Shown here one piece after another: positions 18,833 through 28,599 of a stretch of 64,000 bases of DNA (its first letter is position 1; each line of letters starts with the position of its first letter). Origin of the DNA: Aliidiomarina sanyensis (GTDB lineage Bacteria > Pseudomonadota > Gammaproteobacteria > Enterobacterales > Alteromonadaceae); assembly GCF_003987175.1 (NCBI RefSeq), contig NZ_PIPM01000002.1, forward strand, positions 62,001-126,000, in the 5' to 3' direction. The notes below the pieces were generated by a model, which had not been told where the DNA came from, made no database searches, and worked only from the letters and a program-made list of their open reading frames with translations. Both the position numbers and the translations under genes were made by a program.

Positions 18833-20026
18833 ATGGGCGTCACTCGGACCATTCATTTACGCGGAGCGCGCTGGTTTTTGAGCCCGCTCCTTTACCTATG
18901 CTTGATGAGCATGATGGTCCTTGCTCCTCCCTCTATCGCGCAAAGTAATAATCCAGCCGAGGAAGCCGCGCGTGCAGAGCGTCAACTGCAGCAGTTGCAG
19001 CGCGATATCCAACAGCGACGTCAGAGTTTAGAGCGCAGGCAACAACGCTTGTCGCGGGGCGAGCGCGAATTGCGACAATTGGAAACACAAGTGCAACAGG
19101 CCACTCAAGCGTTGCAAGAAACGCAACAACGGATTCGTTCCGTCGAAGCGCATATCCAAGAGCTGGAAAAGGAACAAACACGGCTGCAATCTGAAGTCGA
19201 GCAGCAAGCGGCGCACCTGTCCGACCAAATCGAGAGTGCCTATCGCAGTGGTGATCACGGGTTCTTGAAAATGCTCTTGAATCAGCAAAGTCCTGCTCGC
19301 TTCGAGCGCATGATGGCCTATTACAGTTTCTTAAACGAAGCCCGACTCGAACAACTCGAGAAATTGCATGCGTTGGAACGCCAACTTGCGGCTGTCCAAG
19401 CCGAAGTGGGAGAGCAGCGCCAAGCGCTAGCAAGAACGCAACAGCAGCAAGAACGGCAGCGAACTGATCTTGCTAATAAGCGACAAGAACAGCAGCAACT
19501 CGTTGCCCGTTTAGAGCGAGAACAGCGGTCCGAGCAAGCGGAGCTCGATACCATGCTGCGCAATGAACAAGAGCTTAATGAAATGCTCACAGCGCTCCAA
19601 GAGGTCATGGCGCGCCAACCGTTTAATTTAACGGGGCTTGCCAATTTACGGGGCCAGTTGAGCTGGCCCGTGCAAGGGCGTATTCGGTACAACTTTGGCG
19701 ATCAACGAAGCGGCCAAGTACGTTGGCGTGGTGTCGTGCTCGACGCCCAAGCCGAAGCCGAAGTAAAAGCCATTGCCGATGGCCGTGTGCTGTATTCCGA
19801 TTGGCTGCGGGGCTATGGCATGGTGATTGTGGTGGATCATGGCGAGGGCGATATGAGCTTGTATGGCTACAACCAAGCGCTCCTCAAAAACGTTGGAGAG
19901 CCAGTGCGCCGTGGCGAGACCATAGCCTTGGTCGGACAAAGCGGTGGACGCAGCGAGCCTGCGTTGTACTTTGAGATTCGTCGTCAAGGGAATCCTGTCA
20001 ATCCGGCTCCATTTATCCGACGTTAA
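18833..20026 (+). CDS. envC: murein hydrolase activator EnvC
   Basis: A 397-residue protein. A signal peptide (about 1-36) precedes a long coiled coil of Q/R/E/L heptads (about 40-255) and a C-terminal LytM/M23 domain (about 280-397). The LytM domain lacks the metal-binding histidines (VDHGEGDMSLYGYN in place of the HxH region), as in E. coli EnvC, so it is a non-enzymatic activator. EnvC is recruited by FtsEX to the septum and activates the amidases AmiA and AmiB; ftsE and ftsX lie 3-4 kb away in this window. It is probably co-transcribed with gpmI. Confidence 0.93.
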   Translation: MGVTRTIHLRGARWFLSPLLYLCLMSMMVLAPPSIAQSNNPAEEAARAERQLQQLQRDIQQRRQSLERRQQRLSRGERELRQLETQVQQATQALQETQQRIRSVEAHIQELEKEQTRLQSEVEQQAAHLSDQIESAYRSGDHGFLKMLLNQQSPARFERMMAYYSFLNEARLEQLEKLHALERQLAAVQAEVGEQRQALARTQQQQERQRTDLANKRQEQQQLVARLEREQRSEQAELDTMLRNEQELNEMLTALQEVMARQPFNLTGLANLRGQLSWPVQGRIRYNFGDQRSGQVRWRGVVLDAQAEAEVKAIADGRVLYSDWLRGYGMVIVVDHGEGDMSLYGYNQALLKNVGEPVRRGETIALVGQSGGRSEPALYFEIRRQGNPVNPAPFIRR

Positions 20027-20035
20027 CTCGTGTAT

Positions 20036-21184
20036 TCATTGGCGCGTCGGTTGCACCCGAAGCCAACGGTGTAACACAGACTCTATTCTCGGATAAACCC
20101 GCGTTGCACCAAAGGCTTCGCTATTTCCTAAAACCATCACCAAGACTCCAAGCTCCGGGAATACGCGAACATCCGCTTCAAGCACATGCGTCAGACTCCC
20201 CGTATGAGCCACTTCCAAGAAGCCGTGTCCTTGATAAAGACTCCAGCCATACCCGTAATAAGCGCCTGATTCGCCTGACCGGTTTTCGGACACGTGTGGA
20301 GAGAGCATCCGCGTAAGCGAATCATCCGCCAGAACCTCTCCTGCAAAGAGCGCAGAAAGCCATTGCTGGAGGTCATCGAGGTCGGTCAATAAAGCGCCAG
20401 AGCCGCGATTGCACCAAAGCGGTCCCTGCGTTCCCCAAAACAGCGAGTGGAGTGTGCCCCACTCCGTTCCATCGGCTCGATAACCCATAGCTATCCGTTC
20501 GGTGTTGTCCCAGCGCGACGGGTCAATCCCAGTATTGCGTAAATTCAACGAAGAAAAGAACCACTCCGAGAGAATTGCCTCGTACTCCTGTTCATAAAGT
20601 ACTTCCAGGACTGCGGCGAGCACCTCGTAACCCGCGTTGGAATAATGAAAAGAGACTCCCGGTGAAGCCACAACAGGTGACGCCCAGACCGCATTTAAGA
20701 AGTCAGTTCGAGTCAAATCGCCTGCCTCTACCCGAGAGCATGGAACAGGAAAGTCAGCCAGTCCGGACTGATGTGTCAAAAGTTGATGAATCGTGATGAC
20801 TCCGTGTGAGTCGGGTATATCAGGGAATATTTTATCGAGCGATTGATGAAGCTCCAGATCACCTCGTTCGACTGCTCGCAAAACCGCGGCGGCCGTCCAG
20901 TGTTTCGACACTGAGCCAAGATGAAACACCGTATCTCTACCTATTGCGCGCTGTGTCTGACGATGACTCACACCGTGAAAAGAGTCAAAACGAGCACCAT
21001 CTGGGTAGACGATACGAACCGCACCAGTGAACCCAGCGGATTCTGCGTCATCAAGAATGGGAGCTAGTCGGGATTCGAGCCATGACCGCTGCGCCTCAAC
21101 AGAGAGACCAGCCGGTGATGTCGTGCAGCCTGGCAGGCAAAACAGAATGAGTAAAACGAGCAAAAGATGACGGGGAGCGCGCAT
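20036..21184 (-). CDS. beta-lactamase-like serine hydrolase lipoprotein
   Basis: The protein has 382 residues from the ATG at 21184; eight upstream codons in the open frame are less likely. A lipoprotein signal ends in lipobox LPGC. The class C/DD-peptidase fold is shown by the SxxK motif GSVSKHW, the YxN motif YSNAGYE and HTGSLTH in place of the KTG box. Such proteins are periplasmic or outer-membrane-linked esterases or peptidases; true beta-lactamase activity is not implied. It overlaps no gene but follows a YkgJ-type gene by 16 bases. Confidence 0.85.
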   Translation of the reverse strand: MRAPRHLLLVLLILFCLPGCTTSPAGLSVEAQRSWLESRLAPILDDAESAGFTGAVRIVYPDGARFDSFHGVSHRQTQRAIGRDTVFHLGSVSKHWTAAAVLRAVERGDLELHQSLDKIFPDIPDSHGVITIHQLLTHQSGLADFPVPCSRVEAGDLTRTDFLNAVWASPVVASPGVSFHYSNAGYEVLAAVLEVLYEQEYEAILSEWFFSSLNLRNTGIDPSRWDNTERIAMGYRADGTEWGTLHSLFWGTQGPLWCNRGSGALLTDLDDLQQWLSALFAGEVLADDSLTRMLSPHVSENRSGESGAYYGYGWSLYQGHGFLEVAHTGSLTHVLEADVRVFPELGVLVMVLGNSEAFGATRVYPRIESVLHRWLRVQPTRQ

Positions 21185-21200
21185 AAGACACCCTATTCCC

Positions 21201-21464
21201 TCAGCCAACTCCGACCGAGGTCGCCTGTTCGAGAGATGTCAGGAGGATCAACGCTTCATCTCGGGATGTACCGCAGACATCGGCTTGCGCACGGAATTGA
21301 TCACATACAAGCGGGCGCTCGGGCTTGCCAAAGATTTGGCAGCGGTACTGGTCATCAAGATGGATACAAGGGGTATTGGCAGGCTTACCGTGTGGCATCC
21401 CCGGGATGGGGCTAGAAATTGAGGGTGCGATGCAACAGGCACCGCACCCAACACGGCATTTCAT
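21201..21464 (-). CDS. YkgJ-type cysteine-cluster protein
   Basis: An 87-residue protein with eight cysteines: the N-terminal CRVGCGACC, then TPCIHL, YRCQIF and PLVCDQF. This is the zinc- or iron-chelating signature of the YkgJ/UPF0153 family, of unknown function. It sits six bases downstream of rpoH on the same strand and may be read through from it. Confidence 0.88.
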   Translation of the reverse strand: MKCRVGCGACCIAPSISSPIPGMPHGKPANTPCIHLDDQYRCQIFGKPERPLVCDQFRAQADVCGTSRDEALILLTSLEQATSVGVG

Positions 21465-21470
21465 GGAGCG

Positions 21471-22325
21471 TTAAAGCATGGCAGAACGCAGTTTCTTCAT
21501 CGCGTTCTGTTCAAGCTGTCGAATACGCTCTGCTGACACTTGATAGTGATCCGCAAGATCTTGCAATGTTACTTTGCCGTCATCTAACCACCGAGCGCGG
21601 ACAATGTGTTGGCTGCGCTCATCCAAACTTGCCATGGCGTGGGCTAAACGGCGTTGCGTGTGTGAATCCCAGTTTTCGGCTTCGACAGTGGCAGCTACAT
21701 CTGCCGACTTGTCTTCCAAGTATTGAGAAGGAGCAAACGCGACATCACCGTCATCGTCATCTGCGTACCCATCGAAGGCCGCATCATGAGCACTCATCCG
21801 CGATTCCATTTCAAGCACTTCAGCTTGCGTTACCCCAAGCTCTTGCGCAACGGTGCTGACTTCATCATGGGTAAACCAACCAAGACGCTTTTTCGCTTTG
21901 CGTAAATTGAAGAATAATTTCCGCTGAGCTTTGGTTGTTGCGACTTTGACAATACGCCAGTTACGTAAGACGTATTCATGAATTTCTGCTTTGATCCAAT
22001 GTACGGCAAACGACACCAAGCGCACACCCACCGTCGGGTCGAATCGCTTCACGGCTTTCATTAGCCCGATATTACCTTCTTGAATCAAATCCGCTTGGGG
22101 TAACCCATAGCCTTGGTAGCTACGAGCGACATGCACCACAAAGCGGAGATGCGACATGATGAGCTGCTTTGCAGCCTGCAAGTCGCCATCTTGTTGTAAA
22201 CGCTCGGCCAGTGACTTTTCTTCTTCTGCACTGAGCATCGGAATACTATTCACCGACGCGATGTACGACTCGAGGCTTCCCGTTTTCGGGACCGTTAAAG
22301 CCATGTTTTGAGTATGTGCAGTCAT
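21471..22325 (-). CDS. rpoH: heat-shock sigma factor RpoH (sigma-32)
   Basis: A 284-residue protein from the ATG at 22325, with AGGAA upstream; the open frame extends a further 42 codons that have no support. Region 2 is [20 protein letters not shown], the RpoH box is [18 protein letters not shown] and the region 4 helix-turn-helix is [18 protein letters not shown]. It directs transcription of chaperone and protease genes. It follows ftsYEX as in many gammaproteobacteria. Confidence 0.97.
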   Translation of the reverse strand: MTAHTQNMALTVPKTGSLESYIASVNSIPMLSAEEEKSLAERLQQDGDLQAAKQLIMSHLRFVVHVARSYQGYGLPQADLIQEGNIGLMKAVKRFDPTVGVRLVSFAVHWIKAEIHEYVLRNWRIVKVATTKAQRKLFFNLRKAKKRLGWFTHDEVSTVAQELGVTQAEVLEMESRMSAHDAAFDGYADDDDGDVAFAPSQYLEDKSADVAATVEAENWDSHTQRRLAHAMASLDERSQHIVRARWLDDGKVTLQDLADHYQVSAERIRQLEQNAMKKLRSAML

Positions 22326-22582
22326 TGCGTTCCTCACTACTTCAAGCGAACTTCGAAATCCAGATTCAGACCCTTTTTTATACGAAAAGTTCCTAATTTG
22401 GATCGGACATTTCTCTGTCGAAAAACCGCGCGGAGTCCTTTTCGCGGTCATTCATTCTAGCAATTCCGAAAGGGGTTGCAAGCCCTTTGTCGCGCACGAA
22501 TCATAGCGTGTATTGACATGCACGCCCGGCGAGATTACTCAGATTCTACAGCGTCAATATAACCATTTGATGACAGGCCAAA

Positions 22583-23569
22583 TTACCGCGGTTCGATCGC
22601 CGCCACATGCCGGCGCACAGCAATCCAAGAGCCTAGCAAACCCAATCCAATCGCGATCGCCCACACAACCATCATATCTTGAAAGTTTAACCCCGTCAGA
22701 CGGAATGAACTGTCGTACAGGGCGGCTAATCGAACAACTGAGGCGCTAATCCACCAAACCAGCAGGCTTGTTGCAATCCAGGCAATGATGCCACCAACCA
22801 CCCCATACCAGAACCCAGTGTATAGAAATGGTCGTTGAATATAGCCATCCGTTGCACCGACTAATTTCATGATCATGATCTCATCACGTCGATTCAAAAT
22901 GGCTAAGCGAATGGTATTTCCCACAATCAAGACGACCGCAATGCACAACAGTAAACCTAATCCAGCAAAACTGTTTTCGACCACCCGGACCAGTGCTTGC
23001 AATCGCTCCAGCCATTGCAAATCCAACGTTGCGCTGGTGACTTCTCGCTCCTGTTCGAGCTGTTGCAACAAGGCACGGGCCCGTTCGACCCCGCGGTACT
23101 CGGGGGTCGGCACCACAATCAATACGTCAGGAAGTGGATTGGTTTGCAAATAATCGATCGCTGAACCAAATCCGCTCGTCTCTCTGAATTCACGCAAGGC
23201 ACTATCGCGATCAACAAAGGTCACGGACTCCACTTGCTCTAACAGGCGAACCCGCTCCCGAAAACCTTGCAACTCCTGAGTTTGCAGGTCTTTTCGCAAA
23301 AACAAACTAATCTCTGCCGCCGTATCCCATTCTGCCGAAACCGCTTGGCTATTTTTCACAACAACATAGAGCGTTGAAGGTAAGGTAAGACTCAAACCCA
23401 GCACCGCAATCGTCATCAATGAGGACCATGGAGTACGCGACAAATCGCCCAAACTTCCAATCGCTTGCTGCAGGTTATTTACCCAAAACATTTTAAAACG
23501 GCGCCAGCGGGTAATGTGAACGGCCCGGGCTCCTTGACGCTGGTCATGATTCCGATTCAATAAGCCCAT
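22583..23569 (-). CDS. ftsX: cell-division ABC transporter permease FtsX
   Basis: A 328-residue protein with four membrane segments. A periplasmic loop of about 110 residues lies between the first and second (TLYVVVKNSQ to QALVRVVENS), and the cytoplasmic segment RRDEIMIMKLVGA is diagnostic of FtsX. It forms the FtsEX complex, which recruits and switches EnvC to activate septal amidases. The start codon overlaps the ftsE stop codon by one base. Confidence 0.95.
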   Translation of the reverse strand: MGLLNRNHDQRQGARAVHITRWRRFKMFWVNNLQQAIGSLGDLSRTPWSSLMTIAVLGLSLTLPSTLYVVVKNSQAVSAEWDTAAEISLFLRKDLQTQELQGFRERVRLLEQVESVTFVDRDSALREFRETSGFGSAIDYLQTNPLPDVLIVVPTPEYRGVERARALLQQLEQEREVTSATLDLQWLERLQALVRVVENSFAGLGLLLCIAVVLIVGNTIRLAILNRRDEIMIMKLVGATDGYIQRPFLYTGFWYGVVGGIIAWIATSLLVWWISASVVRLAALYDSSFRLTGLNFQDMMVVWAIAIGLGLLGSWIAVRRHVAAIEPR

Positions 23570-24270
23570 CAGAGATACTCCTCCGCGAGCGGATCGAAAC
23601 CACCGGCCTCTAACCCGTCATCAATCATCTCGCCATTTTTAAGTACGAGATTTCGATGATGCATCCGCGCAACCAAGGCTAGATCATGGGTCGCAATAAG
23701 AACGGACACGCCGACCTGATGAAAGGACTCAAACAAACGCATGATCTCGAGCGAGAGCTTCGGGTCCAGGTTTCCAGTCGGCTCATCCGCCAACAGTAAG
23801 GGTGGTTTATTGACAATTGCACGGGCAATTCCAACCCGCTGCTGCTCTCCGCCCGAGAGCATAATCGGAAACTTGCGCTCGTGCCCTGTTAAACCCACTT
23901 TATCCAATGCCGCTTGTACACGCTTCTTCGCTTCGGATTGAGTAAACCCTTCGATGTAGAGTGGTAGCGCAACGTTATCAAACACCGTCTTGTCCATGAG
24001 CAAGCGGTGGTCTTGAAAGATCATACCAATGTCGCGGCGTAGATAGGGGATTTGACGACGAGTGATCTTATTTAGGTCATGACCATTAATGAGCACGCGT
24101 CCAGCTGAGGGCCGCTCCATCAAGGCCACTAAGCGGAGCAGCGTACTCTTTCCCGCACCGGAATGGCCGGTAAGAAATGCAAGCTCTCCGGGAGGCAGCT
24201 CAAAACTTACTTTACGCAGGGCTTGGAACCCGCCGGGATAAGCTTTACTGACTTGCTCAAAACGAATCAT
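23569..24270 (-). CDS. ftsE: cell-division ATP-binding protein FtsE
   Basis: A 233-residue ABC ATPase. Walker A is GHSGAGKST, the signature is LSGGEQQR and Walker B is [12 protein letters not shown], all intact. It powers FtsX at the division septum. The gene lies between ftsY and ftsX, with 61 bases to ftsY, in the standard ftsY-ftsE-ftsX order. Confidence 0.97.
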   Translation of the reverse strand: MIRFEQVSKAYPGGFQALRKVSFELPPGELAFLTGHSGAGKSTLLRLVALMERPSAGRVLINGHDLNKITRRQIPYLRRDIGMIFQDHRLLMDKTVFDNVALPLYIEGFTQSEAKKRVQAALDKVGLTGHERKFPIMLSGGEQQRVGIARAIVNKPPLLLADEPTGNLDPKLSLEIMRLFESFHQVGVSVLIATHDLALVARMHHRNLVLKNGEMIDDGLEAGGFDPLAEEYL

Positions 24271-24331
24271 GGCACATGCCTTTTATTGTTATCGTTGGCC
24301 TGCGTGCAGATTGCGACGATGACCGACTCGG

Positions 24332-25516
24332 TTACTCGTGTGCAAATAGTGCGTCAACAAACTCTTCAGCAACAAATGGCCGGAGGTCATCAAGACTTTC
24401 TCCGACTCCAATGTAGCGAATTGGAATCTTAAACTGGTCCGCGAGCGCAAAGATAATTCCGCCTTTCGCCGTTCCATCAAGCTTCGTCATCACAAGCCCA
24501 TTTACAGCCACAGCCTCGTTAAATAGTTTAGTCTGGCTGATGGCATTCTGACCGGTCCCTGCATCGAGGGTCAAGAGCACTTCATGGGGCATGTTGGGGT
24601 CTTGTTTTTTCATCACCCGGACAATCTTTTTCAATTCTTCCATTAAGTTTGCTTTGTTTTGTAAACGGCCCGCTGTATCGGCAATCAGAACATCAACACC
24701 GCGCGCTTTGGCTGCTTGGACCGCATCAAAAATGACCGATGCGCTATCTGCACCCGTATGCTGGGCGATCACCGGAATGTCATTACGTTCGCCCCATACT
24801 TGCAACTGTTCAACCGCTGCAGCTCGGAATGTATCACCCGCCGCTAACATGACCGATTTTCCTTCCCGCTGGAATTGACGCGCGAGCTTACCGATCGTGG
24901 TAGTTTTTCCAACACCGTTTACGCCGACCATCAAAATCACATAAGGGCCTGTCTGATTTGGAATTTCGAGGGGTTGGCTAACGGGCGTAAGCATCGCCGC
25001 CATATCCTCTTTTAATTTGGTGTAGAGTAAATCTGCGTCTTTTAATTCTTGACGGGATGCATGTTCTGTCAGCTGATCAATAATCTTAGTGGTCGTCGTG
25101 ACGCCCACATCCGCCATCAGCAATTGTGTCTCAAGCTCCTCAAACAACTCGTCGTCAATTTTTTTGCCGACGAATAGGCTTGCCAAACCAGAACCGACCG
25201 AGCTTGAGGTTTTTTTAAGTCCCTCTCGTAAGCGCTGCCACCAGCTTGTTCCAGTTGGCTTCTCTTGCGTTTCGGTGCGTGCTGTCGGCTGCGCGACTTT
25301 TGCTGCACGGGCCGCACTTTCGGCCATGGCAATCGCAGCATCCTCCGCCGCATCGGCAGGACGAGCCGGGACCTCCTCCGATTGCGAGGACTCCGTTGTC
25401 GTGGAAGACGTCTCTTCTTCAGTTTTTACCGCATCACCTTGGGTTTCTTCAGCAGCTGTATCCGCGGACTTTCCGCGACCAAACCAATTTGAAAATAAGG
25501 AGCGTTTTTCTGCCAT
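24332..25516 (-). CDS. ftsY: signal recognition particle receptor FtsY
   Basis: A 394-residue protein from the ATG at 25516. An acidic, T/S/E-rich A domain (about 1-95) precedes the NG GTPase domain. GTPase motifs are GVNGVGKTTTIGKLA, DTAGRLQNK and TKLDGTAKGG. FtsY receives SRP-ribosome complexes at the inner membrane for co-translational insertion. First gene of the ftsYEX group, divergent from rsmD. Confidence 0.97.
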   Translation of the reverse strand: MAEKRSLFSNWFGRGKSADTAAEETQGDAVKTEEETSSTTTESSQSEEVPARPADAAEDAAIAMAESAARAAKVAQPTARTETQEKPTGTSWWQRLREGLKKTSSSVGSGLASLFVGKKIDDELFEELETQLLMADVGVTTTTKIIDQLTEHASRQELKDADLLYTKLKEDMAAMLTPVSQPLEIPNQTGPYVILMVGVNGVGKTTTIGKLARQFQREGKSVMLAAGDTFRAAAVEQLQVWGERNDIPVIAQHTGADSASVIFDAVQAAKARGVDVLIADTAGRLQNKANLMEELKKIVRVMKKQDPNMPHEVLLTLDAGTGQNAISQTKLFNEAVAVNGLVMTKLDGTAKGGIIFALADQFKIPIRYIGVGESLDDLRPFVAEEFVDALFAHE

Positions 25517-25679
25517 GGAGTCGAATTCCGTTACTTCAGAAGAGAAAGCGATGGGCATTCATTCGATGCCCGTATCATGAGGTGGAATACTAGCATGGAC
25601 CGGGTGAATTGTGTACGCCATCGGGGTTTTCGCACACAACTTCAGCAGGTAGAATGAAGGGGAATCAGGAGACCACATC

Positions 25680-26318
25680 ATGCGTCCGACCGGCAAGCGT
25701 TCATCTCACAAATCCACCCAATCGACACGGGGCTCGCAGGCGAGTGCGACTAAACCAGCACGCGGGGCCGGTCACATTCGTATTATCGGTGGACGGTGGC
25801 GCGGTCGCAAACTACCGGTCCCCGATCTACCTGGCCTTCGACCTACCACGGATCGCGTCAAAGAAACGGTCTTTAACTGGCTACAATTCGAGGTACACGA
25901 CAAGCGGGTACTTGACGCATTTGCAGGGACAGGGAGTTTGGGATTTGAAGCACTCTCGCGTGGAGCACGGAGCGTTACTTTTGTCGAAAAGGCTCGGAGT
26001 GCGGCCGCTCAGCTGACCGCCAATGTGCATACCCTGAACGCACAGGCGAATACCCACGTTTGTCATCAAGATGCGTTGGAGTATCTCGCCCATACGTCTG
26101 AGACATTTGATTTGGTGCTACTTGATCCGCCGTTCGAACACGGATTCTTGAGCACGGCCATCGAACACCTGAAACTGCGTAATTTAGTGGTACCCGACGG
26201 CTGGATCTATTTGGAAAGTGAGTCTTCACTCACGGTCGTCGCTCCAGAAAACTGGCGACTGCACCGAGAGAAAAAGATGGGGCAGGTGATTTGTCGCTTA
26301 TATCAAGTGATGCACTAA
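25680..26318 (+). CDS. rsmD: 16S rRNA (guanine966-N2)-methyltransferase RsmD
   Basis: A 212-residue protein. A basic N-terminal tail precedes RIIGGRWRGRKLPVP, a signature of RsmD. The SAM motif is DAFAGTGSLGFEALSRGA and the catalytic motif is LLDPPFEHG. It methylates G966 of 16S rRNA on the small subunit. It is divergent from ftsY, a conserved neighbour. Its last four bases overlap the convergent DUF416 gene. Confidence 0.96.
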   Translation: MRPTGKRSSHKSTQSTRGSQASATKPARGAGHIRIIGGRWRGRKLPVPDLPGLRPTTDRVKETVFNWLQFEVHDKRVLDAFAGTGSLGFEALSRGARSVTFVEKARSAAAQLTANVHTLNAQANTHVCHQDALEYLAHTSETFDLVLLDPPFEHGFLSTAIEHLKLRNLVVPDGWIYLESESSLTVVAPENWRLHREKKMGQVICRLYQVMH

Positions 26319-26911
26319 CTCACAGCAAACCCTAGATTCGAGATCCCCTCTTCGCGGGCAATACTGCGCACTTCTCGGACGAGCTCTTTATTTAATCCCG
26401 CTGCATCCGTTAAGAAGTCGACCATGGCCTGTTGAATGTCGTGTTCGTACTGCATCAGTGGATGTGCATCAATTGCTTGGGCGCGCTCATCGTGCTGCGA
26501 AATTTCGCTTAATTCACCAAGCTCCAGAAAATGTGCAACAGCACCCTGAGAAATCTTACTGACATCTAAGTAAGCAGATGCGTCTTTTTCCTCCAGACCT
26601 TGCATTAGGCTGCTTAAACCCGTACAGGCTGCAATCGCAGGAAATACGCCAAGGACATCGAAGGTCTGTTCGTTCGGGGTGACGACTTCGAGCTTCTCTT
26701 GCCAGCGCTGCCAATCGGTTCCTTTGTTTACCGCGAGTTTATCCCAGGCTGCATCAAGCCCGCCTCGCAGTACTTTCGGATCGCCAAAGCCAGTGCTCTC
26801 AGAAAAGAGCCGGTAGTTCGGAAGCATGCGCTCACAGAGATACGCTGCAAGGAGCGCTTGCAGCGAAGGCTCAAGTGTCCGAATACGTTGGAATAGTTCC
26901 TTCTTCGCCAT
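26315..26911 (-). CDS. DUF416 family protein (YjaG-like)
   Basis: A 198-residue protein from the ATG at 26911. The sequence around LAAYLCERMLPNYRLFSE matches DUF416/YjaG, a helical cytosolic family of unknown function. Its start codon overlaps the stop codon of the upstream MarC gene as ATGA, so the two are translationally coupled. Confidence 0.88.
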   Translation of the reverse strand: MAKKELFQRIRTLEPSLQALLAAYLCERMLPNYRLFSESTGFGDPKVLRGGLDAAWDKLAVNKGTDWQRWQEKLEVVTPNEQTFDVLGVFPAIAACTGLSSLMQGLEEKDASAYLDVSKISQGAVAHFLELGELSEISQHDERAQAIDAHPLMQYEHDIQQAMVDFLTDAAGLNKELVREVRSIAREEGISNLGFAVS

Positions 26912-27510
26912 CACACGCCCCCCGCCTGCTCCATATAAGCCATGATGCCGTCTAAGAACATTTGGACCGCGATCATCACGAGGATCATCCCCATCAGTCG
27001 CTCAATCGCATTGAGGCCGCGTTGACCCAGAGCACGCAAAAAGACACTGCTAAACATCAAGATTGTGGCCGAAATACCCCAAGCAATAATACTCGCTAGC
27101 GTCCAATCAAACATGCGATCGGGCGAGTTATTCGCGAGTAGCAGTAAGGCGGCGAGCAATGAAGGCCCAGAGATTAAGGGGATGGCCAATGGAACGATAA
27201 AGGGTTCATCACCCGCTGGAAGACCTAAAACACCGCCGGGTTGAGGGAAAATAAGCCGCAGCGCGATGATAAAGAGAATGATACCTCCTGCGATGCTCAC
27301 TGCCTCTTGGCGTAACCCCAACCATTGCAAAAGACTCGTGCCGAGATACAAAAACAGCAACATAAAGAACAACGCAAAAAGCAGCTCACGGATGAGCACT
27401 TTTTTGCGTCGTTTGGGATCCACGTGGCGGAGCACCGAGATGAAGATCGGCAGGTTCCCCAACGGGTTCATAATCAGTAAAAGGGTGATGGCGGCGGTGA
27501 GGGTATCCAT
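26911..27510 (-). CDS. MarC family integral membrane protein
   Basis: A 199-residue inner-membrane protein with six predicted helices, started at the ATG at 27510 with GGAG upstream. The family motif NPLGNLPIF lies in helix 1, followed by GGIILFIIALRLI and the repeated IPLISGPS. MarC proteins were once linked to multiple antibiotic resistance, but that role has been withdrawn; the function is open. Coupled to the DUF416 gene. Confidence 0.9.
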   Translation of the reverse strand: MDTLTAAITLLLIMNPLGNLPIFISVLRHVDPKRRKKVLIRELLFALFFMLLFLYLGTSLLQWLGLRQEAVSIAGGIILFIIALRLIFPQPGGVLGLPAGDEPFIVPLAIPLISGPSLLAALLLLANNSPDRMFDWTLASIIAWGISATILMFSSVFLRALGQRGLNAIERLMGMILVMIAVQMFLDGIMAYMEQAGGV

Positions 27511-27612
27511 GCGTGCTCCGATTGTCTGTTCAGCCTTGGGATGAAACAAAACTGGTCTGTGAACAGGTGCTTAGTGTACTCTTAAACCGTGAAGTCCACC
27601 AGTCAGAGGGGC

Positions 27613-28593
27613 ATGTTCGTGACATCATGGCAGCACATCGCGGGTGCAGATGACCTTCATCTCAACCTGATCTTACGTGCAGAGAAGTTGATCGAACCTT
27701 ATATCGCGCAGACACCGGTTTTGAATTGTCCGGTGCTGGATCGTGAGGCAGGTGCTCGGCTGTGGTTCAAATGTGAAAGCCTACAAAAAACCGGCGCGTT
27801 TAAGTTCCGAGGTGCCTGCCACGCCCTCCTCCAACTTACCCCCGAACAACGTGCGGCAGGGGTATTTACAGTTTCATCAGGAAATCATGGCGCGGCACTT
27901 GCTCATGCGGGTCAGTTACTTGGAGTTCGCGTCCGGGTGGCCGTGCCTCACAATGCGCCCGAGGTAAAAAAAGAAAATATTGCCCACTTTGGCGCAGAGA
28001 TGACAGAAATAGAGCCAGGCATGGCAGCCCGCGAGGCACAAATTGCCCGGTGGGAGGCAGAGGGATCCCAGCTCTATATTCCGCCCTATGACCATCCGTT
28101 GATTATCGCGGGCCAAGGCACCGCAGCGCTCGAGCTTATCAAAGCGCACCCGGCGTTAGATGGGCTTATCAGTCCGCTCGGCGGCGGTGGTTTGTTGAGT
28201 GGAACCGCCATGGTAGGTCACAGCCAAGGCATTCCCGTGTGGGGTGTGGAACCGGAGCTAGCGGCCGATGGAAAGGCGTCCATCACAGCCAATGCGATTC
28301 AACCGGCAATGCCCCCCATTAGTATGTGCGATGGGTTACTAACCAACTTAGGACAGCATACCTTCCCGATTATTCGGGACTATGTCCGCGATATCTTGTT
28401 AGTCAGTGAGGATGAAGTGAAGTATGCGATGCACCGGATATGGCAACGATTGAAGATTACCGCAGAGCCTTCCGCAGCGGTGGTGCTGGCTGCTGTATTA
28501 AAACACCGAGCCTATTTTGAAGGACAGTCATTGGGGCTGATTCTAAGTGGTGGAAATGTCAATTTATCACGCCTACCTTGGCAAGAGGACTAA
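27613..28593 (+). CDS. PLP-dependent serine/threonine dehydratase
   Basis: A fold-type II PLP enzyme of about 326 residues. The PLP lysine is in KTGAFKFRGA, the phosphate-binding loop is SSGNHGAALA and the glycine loop is SPLGGGGLLSG. It deaminates threonine or serine to an oxoacid; a serine racemase function is also possible. The start is uncertain between ATG 27613, an in-frame GTG at 27619 better spaced from GAGGGG, and a GTG at 27589. It is six bases upstream of the DSD1-type gene, so the two probably form an operon. Confidence 0.85.
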   Translation: MFVTSWQHIAGADDLHLNLILRAEKLIEPYIAQTPVLNCPVLDREAGARLWFKCESLQKTGAFKFRGACHALLQLTPEQRAAGVFTVSSGNHGAALAHAGQLLGVRVRVAVPHNAPEVKKENIAHFGAEMTEIEPGMAAREAQIARWEAEGSQLYIPPYDHPLIIAGQGTAALELIKAHPALDGLISPLGGGGLLSGTAMVGHSQGIPVWGVEPELAADGKASITANAIQPAMPPISMCDGLLTNLGQHTFPIIRDYVRDILLVSEDEVKYAMHRIWQRLKITAEPSAAVVLAAVLKHRAYFEGQSLGLILSGGNVNLSRLPWQED

Positions 28594-28599
28594 CGCGTT

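Noticed and set aside
20036-21184. Antibiotic-resistance beta-lactamase
   Set aside because: It is a lipoprotein with HTG in place of KTG and core-genome context; a resistance role is not supported.
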